Made by a program: the position numbers and the translations under genes. The notes beneath the pieces are model-generated. The model made no database searches, had not been told where the DNA came from, and was given only the letters and a program-made list of their open reading frames with translations. Shown here one piece after another: positions 32,144 to 43,050 of a stretch of 64,000 nt of DNA. The stretch spans positions 248,001 through 312,000 of the forward strand of contig JAFIEO010000029.1 in NCBI GenBank assembly GCA_020832445.1. The letters run 5' to 3'. Source of the DNA: Paracoccaceae bacterium. Its GTDB lineage: Bacteria; Pseudomonadota; Alphaproteobacteria; Rhodobacterales; Rhodobacteraceae. Positions within the stretch are counted from its first letter, which is position 1; each line of letters starts with the position of its first letter.

Positions 32144-33900
<1,757 letters not shown>

Positions 33901-33930
33901 TGCGCATCCTTTCTTGATTCCCATGTAAAA

Positions 33931-33959
33931 TATTAACGGCATAGGCGATTAGGTGTCAA
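33931..33959 (-). promoter_or_regulatory. Sigma70-like promoter of the bchF operon
   Basis: On the minus strand TTGACA (33959-33954) and TTAATA (33936-33931) are separated by 17 bp, a near-consensus promoter 31 bp before the bchF ATG. The -35 hexamer is half of the PpsR box at 33954-33971, so repressor and polymerase would compete. Confidence 0.65.
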
Positions 33960-33971
33960 TTAAAACTTACA
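33954..33971. promoter_or_regulatory. PpsR/CrtJ box upstream of bchF
   Basis: TGT-N12-ACA with the common CAATTAAAACTT spacer. It overlaps the -35 of the bchF promoter. PpsR boxes act in pairs; the partner may be the box at 34094-34111, 140 bp away and closer to aerR. Confidence 0.75.
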
Positions 33972-34093
33972 CATTTATGCACACACAAGGTGACACATCA
34001 ATCGTGGGGCATGGCGGTTGGGAATTTTAATGTATTGAATTATAAGTAAAACATGGGAATTCGTAGACACCTTGCGCAGATGTGCGTCGATAT

Positions 34094-34111
34094 TGTAAGT
34101 TTGGTTTGACA
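34094..34111. promoter_or_regulatory. PpsR/CrtJ box upstream of aerR
   Basis: TGT-N12-ACA (spacer AAGTTTGGTTTG). The right arm reads TTGACA on the plus strand and could be the -35 of the aerR-ppsR promoter; the matching -10 is weak. Suggests autoregulation of aerR-ppsR. Confidence 0.7.
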
Positions 34112-34235
34112 ATTCCTTGTCTAGCTGTGAAACTGGACAAGCTTTATATCTGAGATTCAGGGCCATTGCATTTTCAGTGCGTAACCAAGTCTTTTGGACG
34201 TGCGCGTGGTTTTGAAATCTGCCGGGGGGGCAGGG

Positions 34236-35033
34236 ATGGAAGGACTTCGTTTAGCGCATTTTGACGACATGACTTCTGGTCAGGCGGTGGTGCGGCAGTT
34301 TGCACTTCGGGTTGTGTCGGAGCTTGTTCAGAAATCCGGTGTTCAGTCCGGCGAACCCGACCGGGATTTGCTAAGTCTGATGGTAAGATTGTCCAAAAGT
34401 GCCGATCCGGGCATGTTTGCGGCCGTCTATGACGAAATGAAGCGCAGGCGCGTATCTGCGGAACATATTGTCGATATCTATCTGCCTGCGGCCATTTCAA
34501 AACTGGGCAATAGCTGGCATGAGGGCGAGCTGGATATATTTCAGGCAACAATCGCCATGGCGCGCCTGCAATCCCTGTTGCGCGAGATTGCGCTGGCATG
34601 GTTTGCCGACCAGTCAGGCGATTGCCATGACGGGCGCGTGTTTCTGGTGCTGCCATCCGGCGAGCAGCATAGTCTGGGCGCGATGGTTGCGGCCAACCAG
34701 ATGCGGCGGTTGGGAATCTCGGTTCGGGTCAGCTTGCTGCCCACAGCACGATCCATTGAGGAGGAGTTGTCAGAACACCGATTTCATGCAGTTTTTGTTT
34801 CCGCGTCTAACCGCGCTTCGCTGACAACATGTGTTGAACTGGTTAAGACGATTCGCGCCCATTCCGGCAGGGATTTGCCGGTTGCTTTGGGCGGTGCATT
34901 GGTGACATTGTTGCAAAAAGACATGAGTTTGAAGCACATTGCTGCAATGGTGGGCGCAAATATCGCCACAACCCAGATATCAGAGGCTTTAACTTCCTGT
35001 GGTTTGGCCATAAATCACACCAGTGTAGAATAG
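34236..35033 (+). CDS. aerR: AerR/PpaA B12-binding photosynthesis regulator
   Basis: 265 residues from ATG 34236 (MEGLRLAHFDDM); TTG 34194 and GTG 34206 are possible longer starts, of interest because AerR in Rhodobacter capsulatus has long and short forms. Residues about 45-125 are the helical domain (HIVDIYLPAAISKLGNSW) and residues about 135-255 the cobalamin-binding fold with the His motif PSGEQHSLGAMVAANQMRR. AerR binds B12 after light exposure and antagonises PpsR/CrtJ. It lies directly upstream of ppsR. Confidence 0.9.
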   Translation: MEGLRLAHFDDMTSGQAVVRQFALRVVSELVQKSGVQSGEPDRDLLSLMVRLSKSADPGMFAAVYDEMKRRRVSAEHIVDIYLPAAISKLGNSWHEGELDIFQATIAMARLQSLLREIALAWFADQSGDCHDGRVFLVLPSGEQHSLGAMVAANQMRRLGISVRVSLLPTARSIEEELSEHRFHAVFVSASNRASLTTCVELVKTIRAHSGRDLPVALGGALVTLLQKDMSLKHIAAMVGANIATTQISEALTSCGLAINHTSVE

Positions 35034-35095
35034 TCATATGTGTCGTTGTCTGCGCCGCAATGGTGGGGCAGATTACAGGAAGGAGCAGGTTTACT

Positions 35096-36523
35096 GTGTC
35101 AAACGAAGGTGCCAGATTCCTTGAAAGTGGCTCGGTGCCCGTCTTCGGTGGGGATTTCTTTTCTGCCGTTCTGACCAGTCTTGCCGATATCTCTGTTCTT
35201 ATCACGAAAGAAGCTATTGTTCGGGTTATCCATGTCAAGCCTGACGCCGTAAGTTTTGACGGTGTGTCGCGCTGGGTGGGTCAGGATTTCGTGGCCTTGC
35301 TGGATTCTGAAAGTGTTCCGAAGTTTCAGGCGCGCCTTGCCGATCTGGTCGAGCGCGCTGACAAAGGCGAAGTCGTTCCTGCGCGTTGGGTGGAAGTGTC
35401 GCATGTTGTGAAATCCGGCCAGACGGTGCCTGTGCGCTATGTCATGCACTGGATCGAGGAAAGCGGCGAGATTTTGCTGCTTGGCACTGACCAGCGCCCG
35501 GTTCTGGAAATGCAGCAGATGCTGCTGAACGCCCAGATAGCGCTTGAACGCGATTATGAAGCGCAGCGGGAAATTGACACCCGATACCGCCTGCTTATGG
35601 ATTTCACCACGGATGCGGTGGTTCTGGTATCGGCGATGTCGGGCCAGATTGTCGATATGAACCACAATGCGGCGTCTTTGCTGGGCAGTTCGCGCGCCGA
35701 TCTGCTCAAGCGTTCGTTCGCCGAGCAGTTTGTCGGACGCGGCAAGGAAGAATTGATGGCAACGCTTGACGTGCCATCCTCGATGGATGCCGCCCCCGCC
35801 ATAGAGGTAGAGGCCAAGGCAGACGCGCGCCGTTTGTTGTTGACCCCCAAGATTTTCCGTGCCGCAGGCGAGCAACTGGCGATTGTGCGCATAAGCGACG
35901 TTGCACAAGGATCATCTGCCGATGGCCGGTTGATGGCCAATCTGCGCCAGCTTTTCCATCGCGGGGTGGATGCGATTGTATTCACCGACAAGGAAGGGTC
36001 TATTCTGGCCGCAAGCGAGACATTCCTGAACCTGACCGATGCACCGGGCCTTGCGGCCGTGCGTGGGCGTTCGATGGCTGATTTCCTTAGCCGTGGCATG
36101 GTGGACCTGAAAGTGTTGCTGGACAATGCGCGCCGTGCGGGCCAGTTGCGCATGTATTCCACCAAGCTGAAAACAGATTTTGATGCCCGTGTTTCGGTGG
36201 AAATATCTGCAACATGGCTGGATGACCGCACTGATCCGGTTTTGGCGCTGATTGTGCGCAATGCGTCCAACGCGGCGGCGCTGCGCGCCGATAACGCAAC
36301 CCCGGAGGCGAATATGCGCGGCGTGATGGAGCTTGTCGGATCATCCACGCTGAAGGACATTGTGTCCGAGACGACGAATGTGATCGAGAAGATCTGCATC
36401 GAAACCGCGATCGAGCTGACGCGCAACAACCGCGTTGCGGCTGCGGAAATGCTGGGCCTGTCGCGCCAGTCACTTTATGTGAAGCTGCGCAAATATGGCA
36501 TTCTTAGCCGGGACGAGGCGTAG
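35096..36523 (+). CDS. ppsR: Photosynthesis gene repressor PpsR/CrtJ
   Basis: 475 residues from GTG 35096, with GGAAGGAG upstream; an ATG at 35060 adds 12 unlikely residues. Domains in order: N-terminal PAS-like domain (about 10-130), Gln-rich coiled linker (VLEMQQMLLNAQIALERDY), PAS1 (about 165-265), PAS2 (about 285-395) and a Fis-type HTH at the end (AAAEMLGLSRQSLYVKLRKYGI). It represses bch, crt and other genes at TGT-N12-ACA boxes under oxygen. Only one cysteine is present, next to the HTH (EKICIETA); the linker cysteine used for the redox disulphide in Rhodobacter is missing. Confidence 0.93.
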   Translation: MSNEGARFLESGSVPVFGGDFFSAVLTSLADISVLITKEAIVRVIHVKPDAVSFDGVSRWVGQDFVALLDSESVPKFQARLADLVERADKGEVVPARWVEVSHVVKSGQTVPVRYVMHWIEESGEILLLGTDQRPVLEMQQMLLNAQIALERDYEAQREIDTRYRLLMDFTTDAVVLVSAMSGQIVDMNHNAASLLGSSRADLLKRSFAEQFVGRGKEELMATLDVPSSMDAAPAIEVEAKADARRLLLTPKIFRAAGEQLAIVRISDVAQGSSADGRLMANLRQLFHRGVDAIVFTDKEGSILAASETFLNLTDAPGLAAVRGRSMADFLSRGMVDLKVLLDNARRAGQLRMYSTKLKTDFDARVSVEISATWLDDRTDPVLALIVRNASNAAALRADNATPEANMRGVMELVGSSTLKDIVSETTNVIEKICIETAIELTRNNRVAAAEMLGLSRQSLYVKLRKYGILSRDEA

Positions 36524-36640
36524 GCACACAGCCATGCTGGCCTGAATTTCGCGATCAGCTACAGATAATTTTCACTGTAATCAGTATCTTTGTGCCTGCC
36601 AAACCGCGCTTGGCACGGTGCTTGGCATTTTTGCGCCGGA

Positions 36641-36654
36641 TTGATCTGTGTCAA
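36641..36654. promoter_or_regulatory. FnrL-like site upstream of bchE
   Basis: TTGAT-CTGT-GTCAA matches the Fnr consensus TTGAT-N4-ATCAA at all but one position. It overlaps the first PpsR-type box. bchE is a known FnrL target in Rhodobacter sphaeroides, and an oxygen-sensing activator fits the anaerobic cyclase. Confidence 0.65.
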
Positions 36655-36691
36655 TTAAAGTGGACTAAAATAATGTCAATCTAAGTTTACA
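36649..36691. promoter_or_regulatory. Two PpsR/CrtJ boxes upstream of bchE
   Basis: A perfect TGT-N12-ACA at 36674-36691 and an imperfect one (TGT-N12-ACT) at 36649-36666, 7 bp apart, spaced for cooperative binding. The perfect box ends 15 bp before the bchE ATG; the TAAAAT at 36666-36671 between them may be the -10. Confidence 0.7.
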
Positions 36692-36706
36692 TAACTGGAG
36701 GTTGAT

Positions 36707-38395
36707 ATGCGAATCGTGTTCGTTCATCCGAATTATCATTCCGGCGGCGCCGAAATTGCCGGCAACTGGCCGCCTGCATGGGTCGCGTATCTGACCGGCT
36801 CGCTGCGTGCGGCAGGGTTTGATGATATTCATTTCATCGACGCCATGACCAACCATATCGACAGTGACACATTGCGCGCGCGCCTGGCCGAACTTGAACC
36901 CGATGTGGTGGGCACGACCGCGATTACGCCATCAATCTATATGGCCGAAGAAGTGCTGCAAATCGCGCGCGAGGTGGCCCCGCAGGCCGTAACAGTGCTG
37001 GGCGGCATTCACGCGACATTCATGTATCGGCAGGTTTTAAGTGAAGCGCCATGGATCGACGTGATCGTGCGCGGCGAGGGCGAGGAGATTGTCGTCAACC
37101 TGATGCAGGCCATCGCGCAGGGGCGCTGGCCCGCTGACCGGCGCAAAATCCATGGGCTGGCTTTTGCTGAAGGCACGGAAATTGTGGCCACACAGGCAGC
37201 ATCAACAGTCAAGAATCTGGATGGAATCAAGCCGGACTGGTCCATTCTGGAATGGGACAAATACATCTATGTGCCGTTGAACCGGCGTGTGGCCATTCCC
37301 AACATGGCGCGGGGTTGCCCCTTCACCTGCTCATTTTGCAGCCAGTGGAAATTCTGGCGCGATTACCGCGTGCGCGACCCCATAAAGGTTGTCGATGAAA
37401 TCGAGGATCTGGTCGAAAACCACGGTGTGGGCTTCTTTATTCTGGCCGATGAAGAACCCACCATTAACCGGCGTAAATTCGTGGAATTCTGCGAAGAACT
37501 TATTCGTCGTGACCTGCCCGACCGCGTGCAATGGGGCATCAATACCCGCGTGACCGACATCATGCGCGACCGCGAATTGCTGGCGCTGTATCGCAAGGCG
37601 GGGCTGGTGCATGTCAGCCTTGGAACCGAAGCAGCGGCACAACTGAAGCTGGACCAGTTCAACAAGGAAACCACGGTCGCGGAAAATAAGGAAGCCATCC
37701 GTCTGCTGCGCGAGGCTGATATTTTTGTGGAAGCGCAGTTTATCGTCGGGCTGGACAATGAAACCCCTGAAACGCTGGAAGAAACCTATCGCATGGCGTG
37801 GGACTGGCAGCCTGATCTGGCGAATTGGGCGATGTACACGCCCTGGCCCTTCACACCGCTGTTTCAGGAACTGCGCGATCAGGTCGAGGTGTTTGACTAC
37901 TCCAAATATAATTTCGTCACCCCCATCATGAAACCCGCTGCCATGACGCGCGGCGAATTGCTGGACGGGGTGATGAAGAATTACCGCCGGTTCTACATGC
38001 AAAAAGCGTTGTTTCACTACCCGTGGCGCGGCACCGGCTATCGGCGGCGGTATTTGCTGGGCTGCCTGAAGGCGTTTCTGAAGGCCGGTGTGGGGCGCAC
38101 CTTCTATGATCTGGGCAAGGCCGGATACTGGGGGCCGCAATCCAAGGACAAGGTTGATTTCCAGTTCGACATGACCCGCACCATCGCTGATGCCCAGATG
38201 GCCGATTGGCAGGCCAGCGCGGATGTAAAGGCCAGGGCCGATGAACGCCGCGCCGCGCTTCGCGCCCAAGGCAAGGACCGCGCGGCGGAACGGGCAGCCC
38301 TCAAGGCCTGCGGGGGTGGGACGCAGCAGCTTGATGCCCCGCGCCAGTTCCGCATGCCCAACGGGGCAACTGTTTCACCCCAAACGGTGGAATAG
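36707..38395 (+). CDS. bchE: Anaerobic Mg-protoporphyrin IX monomethyl ester cyclase
   Basis: 562 residues. Residues about 1-145 form a B12-binding-type domain ([17 protein letters not shown] at the start); from about 195 a radical-SAM TIM barrel with the cluster motif CPFTCSFC (about 206-213). The enzyme closes ring E with water as oxygen source, so it complements AcsF under anoxia. The C-terminal 60 residues are charged and Ala-rich. AGGAGG-like ACTGGAGG precedes the ATG. First gene of a run with bchJ. Fnr and PpsR sites lie upstream. Confidence 0.95.
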   Translation: MRIVFVHPNYHSGGAEIAGNWPPAWVAYLTGSLRAAGFDDIHFIDAMTNHIDSDTLRARLAELEPDVVGTTAITPSIYMAEEVLQIAREVAPQAVTVLGGIHATFMYRQVLSEAPWIDVIVRGEGEEIVVNLMQAIAQGRWPADRRKIHGLAFAEGTEIVATQAASTVKNLDGIKPDWSILEWDKYIYVPLNRRVAIPNMARGCPFTCSFCSQWKFWRDYRVRDPIKVVDEIEDLVENHGVGFFILADEEPTINRRKFVEFCEELIRRDLPDRVQWGINTRVTDIMRDRELLALYRKAGLVHVSLGTEAAAQLKLDQFNKETTVAENKEAIRLLREADIFVEAQFIVGLDNETPETLEETYRMAWDWQPDLANWAMYTPWPFTPLFQELRDQVEVFDYSKYNFVTPIMKPAAMTRGELLDGVMKNYRRFYMQKALFHYPWRGTGYRRRYLLGCLKAFLKAGVGRTFYDLGKAGYWGPQSKDKVDFQFDMTRTIADAQMADWQASADVKARADERRAALRAQGKDRAAERAALKACGGGTQQLDAPRQFRMPNGATVSPQTVE

Positions 38396-38401
38396 GTGGT
38401 C

Positions 38402-39064
38402 ATGGCCCCCGCCGCCCGCATTGGCCCGAATGCGGTTTTGCAGCATCTTGCGGTGTTAGATGCGGAAATCGGGGTGGCGTGGCGCGGTGCATTGCTGCAT
38501 CTGGCCGATGTCCGCGAACCGCCCGCCACGGCCGGAATGCTGGATGAGGCTGAGGTGGCGCGCCTGCATCATGCCGTGCGACTTTATGTGCCCGACCGTG
38601 CATCCGCCATTCAGCGTGCGGCAGGGTTGGCCACGGCAGATTACATTCTTGCAAACCGTATTCCACGCGCCGCGCAGCTTTTGATTCGTGCCCTGCCTGC
38701 GCCTATGGGGGCGCGGGTGCTGTCGGCGGCGATTGCGCGTCATGCATGGACATTCGCAGGGTCGGGGCGGTTTCGCGTGCGCAGTCACGCACCCCTGTGG
38801 TTCGAAATTGCGGATAACCCGCTGGCGCAACGCGCCGCGCCCCATCCGGTCTGTGACTGGCATGCTGCCGTGTTCGAGCGGTTGTTTGCAACGCTGGTCT
38901 GGCCTGCTGCATCTGTGACAGAAACCAGTTGCTGCGCAACAGGTGCACCATATTGCCGCTTTGTGATCACGCCCCGAAGCGCTGCGGATTGTCCGGCGTC
39001 TTTGCCTGCACGCGCTGCCCCGCAGGGTGAGCGGCGGCCTGTCCCGGTGCATGATCCTGCCTGA
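38402..39064 (+). CDS. bchJ: Bacteriochlorophyll biosynthesis protein BchJ (V4R domain)
   Basis: 220 residues from ATG 38402, six bases behind the bchE stop (GTG 38396 also in frame). The C-terminal part is a V4R domain with the Cys-rich end ETSCCATGAPYCRFVI. BchJ was once thought to be the 8-vinyl reductase; that is now assigned to BciA, BciB or BchXYZ, and BchJ is viewed as a substrate-handling or chaperone-like protein for the cyclase or chelatase steps. Co-transcribed with bchE. Confidence 0.9.
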   Translation: MAPAARIGPNAVLQHLAVLDAEIGVAWRGALLHLADVREPPATAGMLDEAEVARLHHAVRLYVPDRASAIQRAAGLATADYILANRIPRAAQLLIRALPAPMGARVLSAAIARHAWTFAGSGRFRVRSHAPLWFEIADNPLAQRAAPHPVCDWHAAVFERLFATLVWPAASVTETSCCATGAPYCRFVITPRSAADCPASLPARAAPQGERRPVPVHDPA

Positions 39065-39114
39065 CAGGTGCAAATAACACTTGATGCAAACAAATATGTC
39101 AGGCAAAGTTTACA
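39062..39114. promoter_or_regulatory. PpsR/CrtJ boxes upstream of bchG
   Basis: A perfect TGT-N12-ACA (spacer CAGGCAAAGTTT) at 39097-39114 and an imperfect TGA-N12-ACA at 39062-39079. The perfect box ends only two bases before ATG 39117 of bchG, so either transcription starts inside it or translation starts further downstream. Confidence 0.65.
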
Positions 39115-39116
39115 GT

Positions 39117-40037
39117 ATGAGTGAAACGAGTCTAGACACCCAGGCCACACGCCGTTCCGGGCAGGGCACAATGCCCAAGCCTGCCGCGATGCTGGAGCTT
39201 ATCAAACCCGTCACATGGTTCCCGCCAATGTGGGCTTATTTGTGCGGTGTCATCTCGGTGGGGGTGTGGCCCGACAGCTGGGCGCTGGTGGTGCTGGGTG
39301 TGTTGCTGGCCGGTCCTGTTGTCTGCGGCATGTCGCAGGCCGCCAATGACTGGTGCGACCGCCATGTCGACGCCATTAATGAACCTCACCGCCCCATTCC
39401 GTCGGGGCGCATCCCGGGCCGGTGGGGGCTGTATATCGCGCTGGTCATGTCCGCCTTGGCGCTGGGTGTGGGCTGGCAACTGGGGCCTTGGGGTTTTGGC
39501 GCAACGGTGGTCGGTGTGCTGGCGGCATGGGCCTATTCCGCCGAACCGGTGCGCGCAAAACGTTCGGGCTGGTGGGGGCCGGGGCTTGTGGGCCTAAGCT
39601 ATGAAGCGCTGCCGTGGTTCACGGGTGCTGCCGTCATCGCAGCCGGTGCGCCCCGGTTCGAGATTGTGGTGATTGCCGTCCTGTATGGTCTGGGCGCGCA
39701 TGGCATCATGACAATAAATGATTTCAAAGCGATCGAGGGGGACCGCCAGATGGGGCTTCGGTCCCTGCCGGTGACCCTGGGGCCGGTTGATGCGGCAACG
39801 GTCGCGGGCACAGTGATGGTGCTGGCGCAGTTGCTTGTTGTTGTCTTGTTGCTGATCTGGGGCGCGCCTGTGCATGCAGGGGCAATCGCGCTTGGCATCG
39901 GTGTGCAGATCTGGGCGCTGGGGCGCTGGCGGCAGGACCCCGCGCGCCTTGCACCATGGTTCAACGGCACGGGCGTCGGTCCCTATGTGCTGGGCATGAT
40001 GGTCGCGGCGTTTGCGTTGCGGGGGATTGGCGCATGA
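39117..40037 (+). CDS. bchG: Bacteriochlorophyll synthase (geranylgeranyl/phytyl transferase)
   Basis: 306 residues from ATG 39117; ATG 39171 (MPKPAAMLELIKP) is an alternative that would leave room for a leader behind the PpsR box. UbiA-type membrane prenyltransferase that attaches geranylgeranyl pyrophosphate to bacteriochlorophyllide a. Asp-rich motifs are present: NDWCDRHVDAINEPHRPIP near residue 75 and NDFKAIEGDRQMGLRSLPV near residue 200. Eight hydrophobic segments. Its TGA overlaps the next ATG. Confidence 0.93.
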   Translation: MSETSLDTQATRRSGQGTMPKPAAMLELIKPVTWFPPMWAYLCGVISVGVWPDSWALVVLGVLLAGPVVCGMSQAANDWCDRHVDAINEPHRPIPSGRIPGRWGLYIALVMSALALGVGWQLGPWGFGATVVGVLAAWAYSAEPVRAKRSGWWGPGLVGLSYEALPWFTGAAVIAAGAPRFEIVVIAVLYGLGAHGIMTINDFKAIEGDRQMGLRSLPVTLGPVDAATVAGTVMVLAQLLVVVLLLIWGAPVHAGAIALGIGVQIWALGRWRQDPARLAPWFNGTGVGPYVLGMMVAAFALRGIGA

Positions 40038-41305
40038 CGCTAAGCTGGGTGCAGATCGTCCGCCTTGGGCTGGTTCAGGCCTGTCTGGGTGCGATTGTGG
40101 TGCTGATGACATCTACGCTGAACCGGCTGATGGTGGTGGAACTGGCGCTGCCGGTGGTGCTGCCCGGCGCATTGGTGGCGCTGCATTACGGCGTGCAGAT
40201 CACGCGGCCCAACTGGGGCCATCTGGCCGATCAGGGGGGCAACCGCACGCGTTGGATTATTGCGGGCATGGGTATTCTGGCCCTTGGGGGGTTGGGCGCG
40301 ACGCTGGCCATTCCGGTGTTGGAGTCCAGTTTCGCGCTGGGGCTGGCGCTGTCGGTGTTGGCTTATGCGGTGATCGGGCTGGGCGTGGGCGCGTCGGGCA
40401 CGTCACTGCTGGCGCTGCTGGCCACGGCCACGGCGCAATCGCGCCGCCCTGCGGCAGCGACAATCACATGGTTGATGATGATTGCAGGCATTGCCCTGAC
40501 CGCGATCATGGCGGGCAAGTATCTGGACCCTTACAGCCATGCGCGCCTGTTGGTGATTGTTGCGGTCATATGTTCGGGGGCGTTCGCACTGACCGTGCTG
40601 GCCGTCTGGGGGATAGAACGGCGGGTGATTGCCCGCGCAGCGCCTGCGCCAATACGCTTTCGCGACGGAATGCGCGACATTTGGGCCGATACCCGCGCGC
40701 GGCATTTCACCTTTTTCGTGTTTCTGTCGATGACCGCGTATTTCATGCAGGAACTGATCCTGGAACCCTATGCGGGTTTGGTGTTCGGGTTCACACCGGG
40801 GCAATCGACGCAAATGTCGGGCGCGCAGAATGGTGGTGTGTTTCTGGGCATGGTGCTGGTGGGCGTGGCCGCGACGGGGCTGCGGCTGGGGTCGCTGCGG
40901 GTTTGGGTGGTTTCCGGCTGCACGGGGTCGGCGCTGACGCTGGTGGCGATTGCGGGGGCAGCCTTGTGGGCGCTGCCTTTGGTGCCGCTGGTGGTTGCGT
41001 TGGGGTTCTTCAACGGGATGTTCGCGGTCGCGGCCATCGGGTCGATGATGCAGCTTGCGGGCGAAGGGCGCGACAAGCGCGAAGGCACGCGCGTGGGGCT
41101 TTGGGGCGCATCACAGGCGATTGCGGCAGGCTTTGGCGGGCTGACAGGGGCCGCGCTGGTGGATCTGGCCCGCAGCCTGTTGCCTGTGGCGGACGCGTTT
41201 GGGGCCGTGTTCCTGTTTCAGGCTGTAATTTTCATCGCGTCGGCCCTGTTGGCTGCACGCATCATGACACCGCGCGACACTGCGCTGCTGGTTCCGGGGG
41301 AATAA
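40034..41305 (+). CDS. PucC-family transporter-like protein between bchG and bchP
   Basis: 423 residues, twelve predicted helices, PucC/LhaA family of the MFS. The N-terminus (VRLGLVQACLGAIVVLMTSTLNRLMVVEL) and LEPYAGLVFGFTPGQSTQMSGAQNGGVF segment are typical. It corresponds to the gene often called orf428 or bch2, near bchP in Rhodobacter; pigment delivery is assumed. ATG 40034 overlaps the bchG stop by 4 bp and the stop is 3 bp from bchP. Confidence 0.9.
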   Translation: MTLSWVQIVRLGLVQACLGAIVVLMTSTLNRLMVVELALPVVLPGALVALHYGVQITRPNWGHLADQGGNRTRWIIAGMGILALGGLGATLAIPVLESSFALGLALSVLAYAVIGLGVGASGTSLLALLATATAQSRRPAAATITWLMMIAGIALTAIMAGKYLDPYSHARLLVIVAVICSGAFALTVLAVWGIERRVIARAAPAPIRFRDGMRDIWADTRARHFTFFVFLSMTAYFMQELILEPYAGLVFGFTPGQSTQMSGAQNGGVFLGMVLVGVAATGLRLGSLRVWVVSGCTGSALTLVAIAGAALWALPLVPLVVALGFFNGMFAVAAIGSMMQLAGEGRDKREGTRVGLWGASQAIAAGFGGLTGAALVDLARSLLPVADAFGAVFLFQAVIFIASALLAARIMTPRDTALLVPGE

Positions 41306-41308
41306 GCG

Positions 41309-42490
41309 ATGGAATATGATGTCTTTGTTGTGGGCGGTGGCCCGTCCGGTGCCACGGCAGCCGATGATCTGGCGCGCGCAGGCCACAAGGTGGCACTGCT
41401 GGACAGGGCAGGGCGCATCAAACCCTGCGGGGGGGCCATTCCACCGCGCGCAATCGCGGATTTTGAAATCCCCATGACGCAGCTTGTCGCCCGGATCACC
41501 ACGGCGCGGATGATTTCGCCCACGGGTCGCATGGTGGATATTCCCATCGAGAACGGCTTTGTCGGCATGGTGGACCGCGAGGATTTTGACGAATTCCTGC
41601 GCCTGCGGGCTGCGGGAAACGGGGCCACCCGGCTGACGGGAACCTATCTGCGGATTGAACGCGACACGGACGGCACGCATGTTGTCTGGCGCGACAAGAC
41701 CAGCGGCGCGGAGATGCGCAGCGCCACACGGCTGGTCATCGGCGCGGATGGCGCGCGTTCCAACGTGGCCCGCGCCGAGGTGCCGGGCGGCGACAAGATA
41801 CCCTATGTCATTGCCTATCACGAAATCATCAAGGCTCCGCCCGCCAATGACCGCTATGACCCTGACCGCTGCGATGTCATCTATGATGGGCGCATCAGTT
41901 CGGATTTCTACGGCTGGGTGTTCCCGCATGGCAAATATGCCAGCGTGGGTATGGGCACCGAAATAGGTGGCGCGGACCTGAAGAAAGCAACGGCTGACCT
42001 GCGCGCCATGTCGGGCCTGACAGGGTGCGAAACCATCCGGCGCGAAGGCGCGCCCATTCCGCTGCGTCCGATGGACCGCTGGGACAATGGCCGCGATGTG
42101 GTGCTGGCCGGGGACGCCGCAGGCGTCGTGGCCCCCAGTTCGGGCGAGGGGATCTATTACGCCATGGTCGGCGGGCGCGTGGCCGCAACTGCGGCACAGG
42201 CGGCGCTGGCCAGTGGCCGCGCGCGCGATCTGGCGCTGGCGCGCAAGCTGTTCATGCGCGACCACAAGACTGTGTTCAAGGTCTTGCGTTCCATGCAGGA
42301 TGCCTATTACAAATCCGATGACCGGCGCGAACGCTTTGTCAGCCTGTGCCATGACATTGACGTGCAGCGCCTGACATTCGAGGCCTATATGAACAAGAAA
42401 CTGGTGGCCGCCCGCCCGCTGGCGCATATCAAGATCGGGGTGAAGAACCTGCTGCATCTGTCGGGGCTGGTCCGGCCCGGTTTCACATGA
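41309..42490 (+). CDS. bchP: Geranylgeranyl bacteriochlorophyll reductase
   Basis: 393 residues. FAD-dependent reductase that saturates three double bonds of the geranylgeranyl tail to phytyl. FAD motif VVGGGPSGATAADDLA at residues about 7-22, followed by the family string CGGAIPPRAIADFEIP, and the second FAD motif VLAGDAAGVVAPSSGEGIYYAM near residue 265. In operon with bchG and idi. Confidence 0.95.
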   Translation: MEYDVFVVGGGPSGATAADDLARAGHKVALLDRAGRIKPCGGAIPPRAIADFEIPMTQLVARITTARMISPTGRMVDIPIENGFVGMVDREDFDEFLRLRAAGNGATRLTGTYLRIERDTDGTHVVWRDKTSGAEMRSATRLVIGADGARSNVARAEVPGGDKIPYVIAYHEIIKAPPANDRYDPDRCDVIYDGRISSDFYGWVFPHGKYASVGMGTEIGGADLKKATADLRAMSGLTGCETIRREGAPIPLRPMDRWDNGRDVVLAGDAAGVVAPSSGEGIYYAMVGGRVAATAAQAALASGRARDLALARKLFMRDHKTVFKVLRSMQDAYYKSDDRRERFVSLCHDIDVQRLTFEAYMNKKLVAARPLAHIKIGVKNLLHLSGLVRPGFT

Positions 42491-43032
42491 GTGGCGCATT
42501 GATCCCCGCATGGGTGGACGGGCAACTGGTGCCTTTCGACAAGCTGGAGGTTCACCAGCGCGGGCTGCGGCACAAGGCGATCTCCATCTTTGTGACCGAA
42601 GGCGAGCGTGTCTTGCTGCAACGCCGCGCCTTGGGCAAATACCATACGCCCGGATTATGGACAAACACCTGCTGCACTCATCCCCATTGGGACGAGGATG
42701 ACTTGAGCTGCGCCACCCGCCGCTTGCGCGAGGAGTTGGGCATCACCGGATTGCACCTGACCCATGCGGCCGAAATCGAATACCGCGCCGATGTGGGCGG
42801 CGGGCTGATTGAGCATGAAGTCGTGCAGGTGTTCACGGCGCGGGCCATGGCCGACCTGAAGGTTATTCCCAACCCCGATGAAGTGGCCGCGACCGACTGG
42901 ATCAGCCTACAGGCCCTGCCCGCGATTGTGGAGCGGTCGCCTGACAGGTTCACCCCATGGCTGCGCATCTACCTGCGCGATCACGCAGACCGGATTTTCA
43001 GCCCCGCGGCGGAATGTGCAGGCAACCGCTAG
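42487..43032 (+). CDS. idi: Isopentenyl-diphosphate delta-isomerase (type I)
   Basis: 181 residues, Nudix-fold isomerase interconverting IPP and DMAPP for carotenoids and the phytol tail. Active-site Cys in LWTNTCCTHPHW (about residue 62) and the metal/acid residues in the Nudix-like box ATRRLREELGI; Glu in EHEVVQVF. Overlaps the bchP stop by 4 bp (ATGA), last gene of the bchG operon. Confidence 0.93.
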   Translation: MSGALIPAWVDGQLVPFDKLEVHQRGLRHKAISIFVTEGERVLLQRRALGKYHTPGLWTNTCCTHPHWDEDDLSCATRRLREELGITGLHLTHAAEIEYRADVGGGLIEHEVVQVFTARAMADLKVIPNPDEVAATDWISLQALPAIVERSPDRFTPWLRIYLRDHADRIFSPAAECAGNR

Positions 43033-43050
43033 GAATGCCTGCAAGGCAGT

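Noticed and set aside
40012-41319. 435-codon frame on the plus strand over the PucC-family gene
   Set aside because: Same strand but out of frame; product is Gly/Arg/Cys-rich with no hydrophobic helices, whereas the alternative frame has twelve helices and a family match.
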